This document shows positions 46,033 through 52,973 of a DNA stretch of 64,000 nucleotides, in pieces. Below the pieces are notes generated by a model, which saw only the letters and a list, made by a program, of their open reading frames with translations, had not been told where the DNA came from and ran no database searches. Each line of letters opens with the position of its first letter. Position 1 is the first letter of the stretch. The stretch is from the NCBI RefSeq assembly GCF_000156335.1, contig NZ_DS999213.1, positions 3,150,929 through 3,214,928 on the forward strand, in the 5' to 3' direction. The position numbers and the translations under genes were made by a program. The DNA comes from Roseobacter sp. GAI101. GTDB taxonomy: Bacteria; Pseudomonadota; Alphaproteobacteria; Rhodobacterales; Rhodobacteraceae.

Positions 46033-47691
46033 GTGACCAAGATCATCGACTTTCAAACCGACCCGTCCAAGTACCGTCATTGGAAAATCGAATATGATGG
46101 CCCCATCGCGAACCTTTACATGGACGTCGATGAAAAGGGCGGCTTGTTCGAAGGCTACGAGCTCAAGCTGAACTCCTACGATCTGGGGGTCGATATCGAA
46201 TTGGCCGATATCGTGCAGCGGATGCGGTTTGAGCACCCTGATGTCAAAGTCATCGTGATGCAGTCGGCCAAGGACAAGGTGTTCTGTGCCGGGGCGAACA
46301 TCCGGATGCTGGGTGGTGCCGCGCACAGCCACAAGGTCAACTTCTGCAAGTTCACCAACGAAACCCGCAACACATTCGAGGCAGCGCTTGCCGATAGCGG
46401 TCAGAACTACATCTGCGCTGTCAAAGGGGCTTGTGCGGGCGGCGGCTATGAATTGGCGCTGGCGTGCAACTACATCATGCTGACCGATGACAGCACGTCA
46501 TCCGTGTCCCTGCCCGAGGTGCCTTTGCTGGCCGTTCTTCCCGGTACAGGTGGCCTGACCCGCGTGACCGACAAGCGCATGGTGCGTCGTGACCGTGCCG
46601 ATGTGTTCTGCTCGATCGAGGAAGGCATCAAAGGCAAGCGTGCCAAGGATTGGCGCTTGGTCGACGAGGTTATTCCGAATTCGAAATTCGACGAAACCGT
46701 GGCTGAACGGGCGAAAGAAATGGCGGCGCAATCGTCAAAGGCCGATGTGGCTGCCGGTATTCAGTTGACGCCAATCACCCGGACCTTTGCAGCGGACGGG
46801 ATCAGCTACACCACCGTCGAAGTGGTGCTGAACCGCGCAGCGAAACGCGCAACCGTTACCATCAAAGGCCCCGATGCGGCGGCCCCTGCGGATATGGATG
46901 CCCTGACGGCCCAAGGTGCCGAGGCGTGGATCTTGCGCTGTGCCCGAGAGCTGGACGATGCCATTCTGCACCTGCGCAACAACGAAAAGGAACTGGGTCT
47001 GATCGAATTCCAGACCCAGGGCGACCCGGAGCTTTTGGTCGCCCACGAAGCGCTGTTGCTGGACAACAAGGACCACTGGCTGGCCAATGAAATCCTGCAA
47101 TACTGGAAACGTCTGCTGAAACGCGTCGACATGACGTCGCGCAGCCTGGTTGCGATTGTCGAACATGGGTCCTGCTTTGCCGGTCCCTTGGCCGAACTGC
47201 TGTGGGCCGTGGATCGCAGCTATATGATGCTTGAGGAATTTGACGGCGACAACCGGCCCTTGGCGACAGTGACCCTGACCGACGGCAACTTTGGCACCTA
47301 CAAGATGGGCAACGACCTGACCCGCCTTGAAACGCGGTTCCTGGGCACGCCCGAAGATATCACCAAGCTGGAAGCGCTGAAAGGTGAGCCGCTTGAGGCC
47401 GATGCCGCAGACGAGGCCGGTCTGGTCACTTACGTCTATGACGACATCGATTGGGAGGACGAGGTGCGCCTGTTCATGGAAGAGCGCGCCAGCTTCAGCC
47501 CCGATGCGATGACGGGGATGGAGGCGAACCTGCGCTTTGCCGGTCCCGAAACCATGGAGACACGGATTTTCGGCCGCCTGACCGCTTGGCAGAACTGGAT
47601 TTTCCAGCGACCCAACGCAGTTGGCCCGGATGGTGCGCTGCAACGCTACGGCACAGGCGTGCGTGGCGAATACAACATGGAACGTGTGTAA
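46033..47691 (+). CDS. boxC: 2,3-epoxybenzoyl-CoA dihydrolase BoxC
   Basis: A 552-residue crotonase-superfamily enzyme that opens 2,3-epoxybenzoyl-CoA hydrolytically, giving 3,4-didehydroadipyl-CoA semialdehyde and formate. The crotonase oxyanion segments CAGANIRMLGG and KGACAGGGYELALACNYI are clear, and a second half continues the double-crotonase layout typical of BoxC. The GTG at 46033 follows AGGAG (46021-46025) and starts VTKIIDFQTDPSKYRHW, the family's N-terminus; the frame opens earlier at 45949. It is the first gene of the ring-cleavage operon. Confidence 0.95.
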   Translation: MTKIIDFQTDPSKYRHWKIEYDGPIANLYMDVDEKGGLFEGYELKLNSYDLGVDIELADIVQRMRFEHPDVKVIVMQSAKDKVFCAGANIRMLGGAAHSHKVNFCKFTNETRNTFEAALADSGQNYICAVKGACAGGGYELALACNYIMLTDDSTSSVSLPEVPLLAVLPGTGGLTRVTDKRMVRRDRADVFCSIEEGIKGKRAKDWRLVDEVIPNSKFDETVAERAKEMAAQSSKADVAAGIQLTPITRTFAADGISYTTVEVVLNRAAKRATVTIKGPDAAAPADMDALTAQGAEAWILRCARELDDAILHLRNNEKELGLIEFQTQGDPELLVAHEALLLDNKDHWLANEILQYWKRLLKRVDMTSRSLVAIVEHGSCFAGPLAELLWAVDRSYMMLEEFDGDNRPLATVTLTDGNFGTYKMGNDLTRLETRFLGTPEDITKLEALKGEPLEADAADEAGLVTYVYDDIDWEDEVRLFMEERASFSPDAMTGMEANLRFAGPETMETRIFGRLTAWQNWIFQRPNAVGPDGALQRYGTGVRGEYNMERV

Positions 47692-47720
47692 CGGGCCCGG
47701 ATTTTTCACAAAATCCGTCC

Positions 47721-47740
47721 CAAAATCTTCAAAGATTTTG
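47721..47740 (+). repeat. Stem-loop between boxC and boxB
   Basis: CAAAATCTT and AAGATTTTG form a 9-bp A/T-rich inverted repeat around CA, ending 20 bp before the boxB ATG. It lies in a 69-bp spacer and may be an mRNA processing or stability element; it also could shape access to the boxB ribosome-binding site (GAGGAG). Confidence 0.5.
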
Positions 47741-47760
47741 ACCCCACGAGGAGAAAACCA

Positions 47761-49212
47761 ATGCTCGACCTAATCAACGTAAGCTACGACACCCAGATCC
47801 CGAACAACGTGAACCTGAGCCAGGACAAGAAGGTGCTGAAGGCACTTGAGAAATGGCACCCCGGTTACATCAACTGGTGGAACGACCTGATCCCGCAGAA
47901 CTTTCAGGAGTCGATGGTGTACCTGCGCACGGCCGTTTCGGTTGACCCGAAAGGCTGGGCCAAGTTCGACTATGTGAAGATGCCCGAATATCGGTGGGGC
48001 GTTCTGCTGGCCCCCGCGGTGGAAGATCGCAAGATCCCGATGGGCGAACATTACGGCGAACCCGCGTGGCAGGAAGTGCCGGGCGAATACCGCAACATGC
48101 TCAAGCGCCTGATCGTGATTCAGGGCGACACCGAGCCGGGGTCGGTCGAACAGCAGCGTTTCCTTGGGCTGACGGCACCGTCGCTTTATGACATGCGCAA
48201 CCTGTTTCAGGTCAACGTCGAGGAAGGCCGCCACCTGTGGGCGATGGTCTATCTGCTGCAAAAGTATTTCGGTCGTGATGGCCGTGAAGAAGCGGATGAT
48301 CTGCTGGTGCGGTCGTCCGGGTCCGAAGACAGCCCACGGATGCTGGGGGCCTTCAACGAGGAAACGCCGGATTGGCTGTCGTTCTTCATGTTCACCTACT
48401 TCACCGACCGTGACGGCAAGATGCAGCTGGAGAGTTTGGCTCAGTCCGGGTTTGACCCGCTGTCGCGTACTTGCCGCTTTATGCTTACCGAAGAAGCGCA
48501 CCACATGTTCGTGGGTGAAACCGGTGTGGGCCGCACCATTCAGGCAACGCTTGAGGCGATGAACAAGGCGGGCATCACCGACCCCTATGACATCAACAAA
48601 ATCCGCGATCTGGGCGTGATCGATCTGCCGACGATCCAGAAAAAGCTGAACCTGCACTATACGCTGTCGCTGGACCTGTTCGGCCAAGAGGTGTCCACCA
48701 ACGCGGCTAATGCCTTCAACTACGGCATCAAGGGCCGCTATATGGAGCAGCGGATCGACGACGACCACAAGCTGCAAAACGACACCTACGCCGTAACCTC
48801 CGTCAAAGAAGGCAAGATCATCACCGAAGAGGTGCCTGCGCTTACCGCGATCAACATGCGTCTGCGTGATGACTATGTGCGCGATGCGGCGGGTGGTGTT
48901 GGCCGCTGGAACAAGCAGATTGCCAAGGCCGGCGTTGATTTCGAATTCAAGATGCCGCACGAAGGTTTCCACCGCCAGATCGGCGTGTTCAGCGCCGTGG
49001 CTGTCGACCCCGATGGCAACATCATCTCAAGCGATGAATGGCACAAGCGCAAGGACGAATGGCTGCCGACAAAGGCGGATGGCGATTACATCCAGTCGTT
49101 GATGGTTCCATGTTATGAGCCGGGCAAATACGCCAGCTGGATCGCCGCCCCGAAGGTCGGCATCGACAACAAGCCGGGTGACTTCGAGTATGTAAAGTTG
49201 CACATGGCCTAA
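47761..49212 (+). CDS. boxB: Benzoyl-CoA 2,3-epoxidase subunit BoxB
   Basis: BoxB (483 residues) is the diiron oxygenase that inserts one oxygen atom of O2 into benzoyl-CoA as the 2,3-epoxide, with electrons from BoxA. Diiron ligand motifs are EEGRH (Glu154/155, His158) and TEEAHH (Glu244/245, His248). The helix packing around ARMLG/AFNEETPDWLSFFMFTYF is family-like. GAGGAG sits upstream of the ATG. It is very probably on the same message as boxC and boxA. Confidence 0.97.
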   Translation: MLDLINVSYDTQIPNNVNLSQDKKVLKALEKWHPGYINWWNDLIPQNFQESMVYLRTAVSVDPKGWAKFDYVKMPEYRWGVLLAPAVEDRKIPMGEHYGEPAWQEVPGEYRNMLKRLIVIQGDTEPGSVEQQRFLGLTAPSLYDMRNLFQVNVEEGRHLWAMVYLLQKYFGRDGREEADDLLVRSSGSEDSPRMLGAFNEETPDWLSFFMFTYFTDRDGKMQLESLAQSGFDPLSRTCRFMLTEEAHHMFVGETGVGRTIQATLEAMNKAGITDPYDINKIRDLGVIDLPTIQKKLNLHYTLSLDLFGQEVSTNAANAFNYGIKGRYMEQRIDDDHKLQNDTYAVTSVKEGKIITEEVPALTAINMRLRDDYVRDAAGGVGRWNKQIAKAGVDFEFKMPHEGFHRQIGVFSAVAVDPDGNIISSDEWHKRKDEWLPTKADGDYIQSLMVPCYEPGKYASWIAAPKVGIDNKPGDFEYVKLHMA

Positions 49213-49219
49213 AGGGTGC

Positions 49220-49278
49220 GGTGGGTTACACCCACCCTACGCAGACCTTAAAGATGGGTGGGCTTTGGTCCGCCCATC
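49220..49278 (+). repeat. Two REP-like hairpins between boxB and boxA
   Basis: Hairpin 1: GGTGGGT-TAC-ACCCACC (49220-49236), 7 bp. Hairpin 2: 11 bp with two G-U pairs (49253-49263 with 49268-49278), loop TTTG. Both repeat the GTGGG/CCCAC theme. They fill most of the 94-bp spacer and may tune boxB versus boxA mRNA levels. Confidence 0.6.
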
Positions 49279-49306
49279 CGCACATAAAACCGCAGGAGCC
49301 GTCGCC

Positions 49307-50479
49307 ATGAACCAGCCCGTCAAACAGCACCTCATTGACCCCGAGATTTGCATCCGGTGCTACACTTGTGAAATGACCTGCCCCGTCGGCGCGATAGAAC
49401 ATGACGACAACAACGTCGTGGTCAATTTCGACACCTGCAACTTCTGCATGGATTGCATTCCCGTCTGCCCCACAGGGTCGATTGATGAATGGCGCGTGGT
49501 CGACACGCCCTATTCGCTGGAACAGCAATACGAGATGGACGAGCTGCCCGACCAGGAAGATATCGAGGTCGCGACCCCGTCCGGCGATGAAGCCGACCCA
49601 ATCGCGGCGCTGCTGGCCGAGGCGCATAAAGGGGCAGGGGGCAAGGCCAAGGCCCCCGCAACCGCCAGCAAGCCTGCCGTGAACATGTACAACCTTGGCA
49701 AGCCCGCCAAGATGAAGGTGCAGGGCAATTACCGTTTGACCGACGATCCGGAACATGACGTGCGCCACATCATCCTTGATCCCGGTGCGTTGCCGTTTCC
49801 TGTGCTTGAAGGGCAATCTGTGGGCATCATCCCCCCCGGCACCGATGCCGAGGGCAAGGCGCATCTGCCACGGCTTTATTCCATATCCAGCCCGCGTGAC
49901 GGCGAACGGCCCGGCTATCACAACATTTCATTGACCGTGAAACGCGAGGATAAGGGGCTTGCGTCGAACTTCCTGTGCGACCTAGAAACCGGTGCAGAGG
50001 TCGAGGTGACAGGTCCCTTTGGCGCGACATTCCTGATGCCAAGCGATCCGCAAGCGCATCTGCTGCTGATCTGCACCGGTACGGGGTCCGCCCCGATGCG
50101 CGCCTTTACCATGCAGCGCCAGCGCAGTGGGGCCACCGGGGGCATGACCATGTTCTTTGGCGCACGCGCGCCCAAAAGCCTGCCCTATTTCGGCCCGCTC
50201 AAGAAGGTGCCGGAAAGCCTGATGAAGCAGCATCTGGTGTTCAGTCGCGAGGCTGGCAAGGACAAGGAATACGTTCAGGACCGCATCTTGGCCGAGCAGG
50301 ATTCCGTTGCGGAATTGTTGGCTGATGACCGGACCTATATTTATATCTGCGGGTTGCGGGGCATGGAAGAAGGTGTTGAAAAGGCGATGACTTCAATCGC
50401 CGAAAGCATGGGGCAGCAATGGGCAACCTTGCGCGACGCCATGCGTGAAGACGGCCGCTACCATGTGGAAACCTACTGA
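49307..50479 (+). CDS. boxA: Benzoyl-CoA 2,3-epoxidase subunit BoxA (reductase)
   Basis: BoxA (390 residues) passes electrons from NADPH to BoxB. The N-terminus holds two [4Fe-4S] motifs: Cys15, 18, 21, 25 and Cys44, 47, 50, 54. A linker rich in Ala/Lys follows, then a ferredoxin-NADP reductase module with the FAD motif RLYSISS and nucleotide motif CTGTGSAPMRAF, ending in an aromatic Tyr. The ATG at 49307 follows AGGAG by 8 bp; the frame opens at 49265 within a hairpin. Confidence 0.96.
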   Translation: MNQPVKQHLIDPEICIRCYTCEMTCPVGAIEHDDNNVVVNFDTCNFCMDCIPVCPTGSIDEWRVVDTPYSLEQQYEMDELPDQEDIEVATPSGDEADPIAALLAEAHKGAGGKAKAPATASKPAVNMYNLGKPAKMKVQGNYRLTDDPEHDVRHIILDPGALPFPVLEGQSVGIIPPGTDAEGKAHLPRLYSISSPRDGERPGYHNISLTVKREDKGLASNFLCDLETGAEVEVTGPFGATFLMPSDPQAHLLLICTGTGSAPMRAFTMQRQRSGATGGMTMFFGARAPKSLPYFGPLKKVPESLMKQHLVFSREAGKDKEYVQDRILAEQDSVAELLADDRTYIYICGLRGMEEGVEKAMTSIAESMGQQWATLRDAMREDGRYHVETY

Positions 50480-50905
50480 ATGACCGACACGCCCTTTGTG
50501 CATGAAATTCGCGTGACCTGGGGCGATTGCGACCCTGCGCAAATCGCCTATACCGCCCGCCTGCCTTGGTTCGCACTGGATGCCATCAACGCATGGTGGG
50601 AGGAACATTTCGACGGTGAAGGCTGGTTCCAGATGGAAATCGACCGCAACATGGGCACGCCGTTCGTGAACCTGTCGATGGATTTCCGCAGCCCCGTCAC
50701 CCCGCGCCACCGTTTGATGTGCGAAACCTATCCGACGCGGCTGGGGACAAAGTCGATCACTTTCGGGATGAAGGCCTATCAAAACGACGTGCTGTGTTTC
50801 ACAGGCAGTTTCACCTGTGTCTTCACCCAGGCCGACGTGTTCAAGAGCATGGCTGCCCCCGATCGTATCCGCCAAGTAATCGAACCGCTGATCCGCGCCG
50901 AATAA
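50480..50905 (+). CDS. Acyl-CoA thioesterase, 4-hydroxybenzoyl-CoA type
   Basis: A 141-residue hot-dog fold protein with the catalytic signature WGDCDPAQIAYTARLPWF (Asp16 or Asp18), as in 4-hydroxybenzoyl-CoA thioesterase and box-cluster thioesterases. It likely hydrolyses stalled benzoyl-CoA or epoxide products to free CoA. Its ATG is immediately after the boxA stop (no gap), so it is co-translated. The gene ends at the first site of the boxR promoter. Confidence 0.88.
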   Translation: MTDTPFVHEIRVTWGDCDPAQIAYTARLPWFALDAINAWWEEHFDGEGWFQMEIDRNMGTPFVNLSMDFRSPVTPRHRLMCETYPTRLGTKSITFGMKAYQNDVLCFTGSFTCVFTQADVFKSMAAPDRIRQVIEPLIRAE

Positions 50906-50919
50906 TGCACTTTGTTGCT
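50906..50919. promoter_or_regulatory. Candidate BoxR site 1 at the boxR promoter
   Basis: TGCA-N6-TGCT directly after the thioesterase stop; the start is 50 bp before the second site. The TGCACT start is the same as at the ligase promoter. Confidence 0.5.
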
Positions 50920-50955
50920 GAATTTAGTTGATCCTGTCGGATGAACCTATAATTT

Positions 50956-50969
50956 TGCAATATTGTACA
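50956..50969. promoter_or_regulatory. Candidate BoxR site 2 at the boxR promoter
   Basis: TGCA-N6-TACA (TGCAATATTGTACA), ending 15 bp before the boxR ATG. It suits autorepression by blocking the promoter or the transcript start. Confidence 0.5.
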
Positions 50970-50984
50970 TTAAAGGAGCGGCCC

Positions 50985-51875
50985 ATGTCAGATACGGCCC
51001 AACCCATAGACCCGGGCGAGGAACTGATCCAACGTTTGGCCGTGCGGGTGCGCGAGGCGCGCAAGGCGCGTGGGCTGCCGCGGCGGGTGTTGTCTGAAAT
51101 GTCGGGCGTATCGCCGCGCTATCTGGCACAGCTTGAGGCGGGCGAAGGCAATATATCGGTCATCCTGCTGCAACGGGTGGCGCAGGCGCTGGACCTGCGG
51201 GTCGAAATGCTGCTGGCAGAGCGTCCGCCGTTGAACCGTGACGTGGAACGCGTGGCCAGTCTGTTCAGCAACGCCAGTCTGGATGTCCAGCAGCAGGTCC
51301 GCAGCTTGCTGTCACCGCAAAGCCCGGCGATGTTGCGTGCGGGCCGCATCTGTCTGATCGGGTTGCGGGGGGCCGGGAAATCCACCTTGGGCAAACTGGC
51401 GGGGGCCGCGCTGGACCTGCCCTTTGTCGAGCTTAACAAAGAGATCGAAGCCGAAAGTGACATGCCGCTGGCCGAGGTGATGGCGCTTTATGGTCAGGAA
51501 GGCTACCGCGAGATGGAAGCCGAAGCGCTTGAGCGCGTGAGCGCCACCCATGACCGCATGATCCTGGCCGTTGCAGGCGGGATCGTTGCGGAACCGACCA
51601 CCTATGCCCGGCTGTTGCAACGGTTCCACACCGTCTGGATCCACACCAGCCCGGCGGAATACATGCAGCGTGTCCGTGCCCAAGGCGATGTCCGCCCGAT
51701 GGAGGGCAATCCGGCGGCGATGACCCAGCTGAAAAACCTGCTCGACACCCGCACGCCGCTTTACGAGCGTGCAGATGCCCAGATCAACACATCGAACCGG
51801 CCTGTGAAGACGTCGCTGAACGATCTGCTTGGCGTGATCCAGAAGCGCCATTTTCTGGACGCAGCCGACGGGTGA
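50985..51875 (+). CDS. boxR: BoxR/BzdR-type regulator (HTH fused to shikimate-kinase-like domain)
   Basis: A 296-residue fusion: an XRE-type helix-turn-helix at about 17-75 (LSEMSGVSPRYLAQLEAGEGN), a short linker, and a shikimate-kinase-like domain with P-loop GLRGAGKST at 126-134. This architecture is that of BzdR and BoxR, repressors that sense benzoyl-CoA through the kinase-like domain. AAAGGAG precedes the ATG at 50985. The GTGA at 51872-51875 overlaps the next gene. Paired TGCA-type sites in three promoters support a role as the cluster's regulator. Confidence 0.93.
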   Translation: MSDTAQPIDPGEELIQRLAVRVREARKARGLPRRVLSEMSGVSPRYLAQLEAGEGNISVILLQRVAQALDLRVEMLLAERPPLNRDVERVASLFSNASLDVQQQVRSLLSPQSPAMLRAGRICLIGLRGAGKSTLGKLAGAALDLPFVELNKEIEAESDMPLAEVMALYGQEGYREMEAEALERVSATHDRMILAVAGGIVAEPTTYARLLQRFHTVWIHTSPAEYMQRVRAQGDVRPMEGNPAAMTQLKNLLDTRTPLYERADAQINTSNRPVKTSLNDLLGVIQKRHFLDAADG

Positions 51876-52918
51876 CAGAGCGGGCGGACACCCATGTCGT
51901 GCTTTATGATCTGGGCAGCAGCAGCGCCGATCTGATTGCCGCCATGTGCCTTGGGCACATGCGCGTCACGGTGCTTGAGCCGGAACAAGCCGATGCCGAC
52001 CGCGTTCGCGACGTTCTACAGCGCCGGCTGCCGGGGGCAGGTTTCACCGTGTCTACCCGGCCTCCCGAGGGCTGTGATGTTTTCATATGCCATGCGTCTG
52101 ATGCGCAGATGGCCCCCCCTGCATCGTTGGTCGCCGTTCTGGACGGACCGGAGGCATTGGCCATTGTGCCGGAACCGGATCGCAGCGTCGCGATGGACGT
52201 TCTGGACCCGCGTTTTGCCGAGGTGGCTTTCGGGGATGCGCCGGACACCACCCGCGCACGCGCCACGAGGTTTCTGGCAAAGCTGAACACGGGATTTGCG
52301 GTCACGACCCGGGGGCATGGCTTTTGGGGGAACCGCTTGCAGGACGCCGCGATTTCCCTTGTGGACCGCTTGTTGCTGATCGGAATAACCCCTTGGGAGC
52401 TGGACGAGGCGCTGGAAGATGCGGGATTTGCGCAAGGACTGCTGAAATCACAAGATCACATCGGGTTGGACGTGGCATTTGCGCGGCGCAGGGCGAGCGG
52501 GACCGATCTGTTGGTCGCGGACCGGATGGTACACGAGGGGCGGTTGGGGCGCTCCGTCGGGGTCGGATGGTATCGCTATCCGGGGGGTGGCGGCGCGGTG
52601 ATTGATCCGCTGATGGAGGATATGATCGTGGAAGAGGCGCGCTTTGCCGGGATCGACCCTGTGCCGATGACGGACGCGGCGGCGGCTGACGCGGTGATCG
52701 CGGGTATCATCAACGCGTCCGCTGACATGGTGCAGGATGGCATGACGACTGACGGGGTGGATGCGCTGGCGTTCTACAAGCTGGGGCTGCCTGATCTGAC
52801 CGCGCGCGCCAAGCAGATCGGCGAAAGCGGATTGCGCAACAGACTGGCCGGGCTGCATGCCGTGGATGCCACGCTGTGGTGCCCGTCACCGTCACTGGGA
52901 TTGATCTTTGGCAGCTAG
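51872..52918 (+). CDS. 3-hydroxyacyl-CoA dehydrogenase-like protein with degenerate NAD domain
   Basis: The 348-residue protein has the C-terminal 3HCDH helical domain in two parts (GHGFWGNRLQDAAISLVDRL; SVGVGWYRYPGGG then EEARFAGIDPVPM). The N-terminal domain aligns in layout with the NAD fold but reads YDLGSSSADLIAA where GxGxxG is expected, so normal NAD binding is doubtful. In the pathway it would correspond to 3-hydroxyadipyl-CoA dehydrogenase. It begins by GTG overlapping the boxR stop; a strong terminator follows it. Confidence 0.72.
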   Translation: MTERADTHVVLYDLGSSSADLIAAMCLGHMRVTVLEPEQADADRVRDVLQRRLPGAGFTVSTRPPEGCDVFICHASDAQMAPPASLVAVLDGPEALAIVPEPDRSVAMDVLDPRFAEVAFGDAPDTTRARATRFLAKLNTGFAVTTRGHGFWGNRLQDAAISLVDRLLLIGITPWELDEALEDAGFAQGLLKSQDHIGLDVAFARRRASGTDLLVADRMVHEGRLGRSVGVGWYRYPGGGGAVIDPLMEDMIVEEARFAGIDPVPMTDAAAADAVIAGIINASADMVQDGMTTDGVDALAFYKLGLPDLTARAKQIGESGLRNRLAGLHAVDATLWCPSPSLGLIFGS

Positions 52919-52923
52919 ACGCA

Positions 52924-52952
52924 AAAAGGGCCGCGACATGCGCGGCCCTTTT
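52924..52952. terminator. Bidirectional terminator at the end of the box cluster
   Basis: A 12-bp perfect stem (AAAAGGGCCGCG and CGCGGCCCTTTT) with a 5-nt loop lies between the dehydrogenase-like gene and the convergent binding-protein gene. Confidence 0.93.
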
Positions 52953-52973
52953 GCAGTGTTTGTTGCGGCGGGG

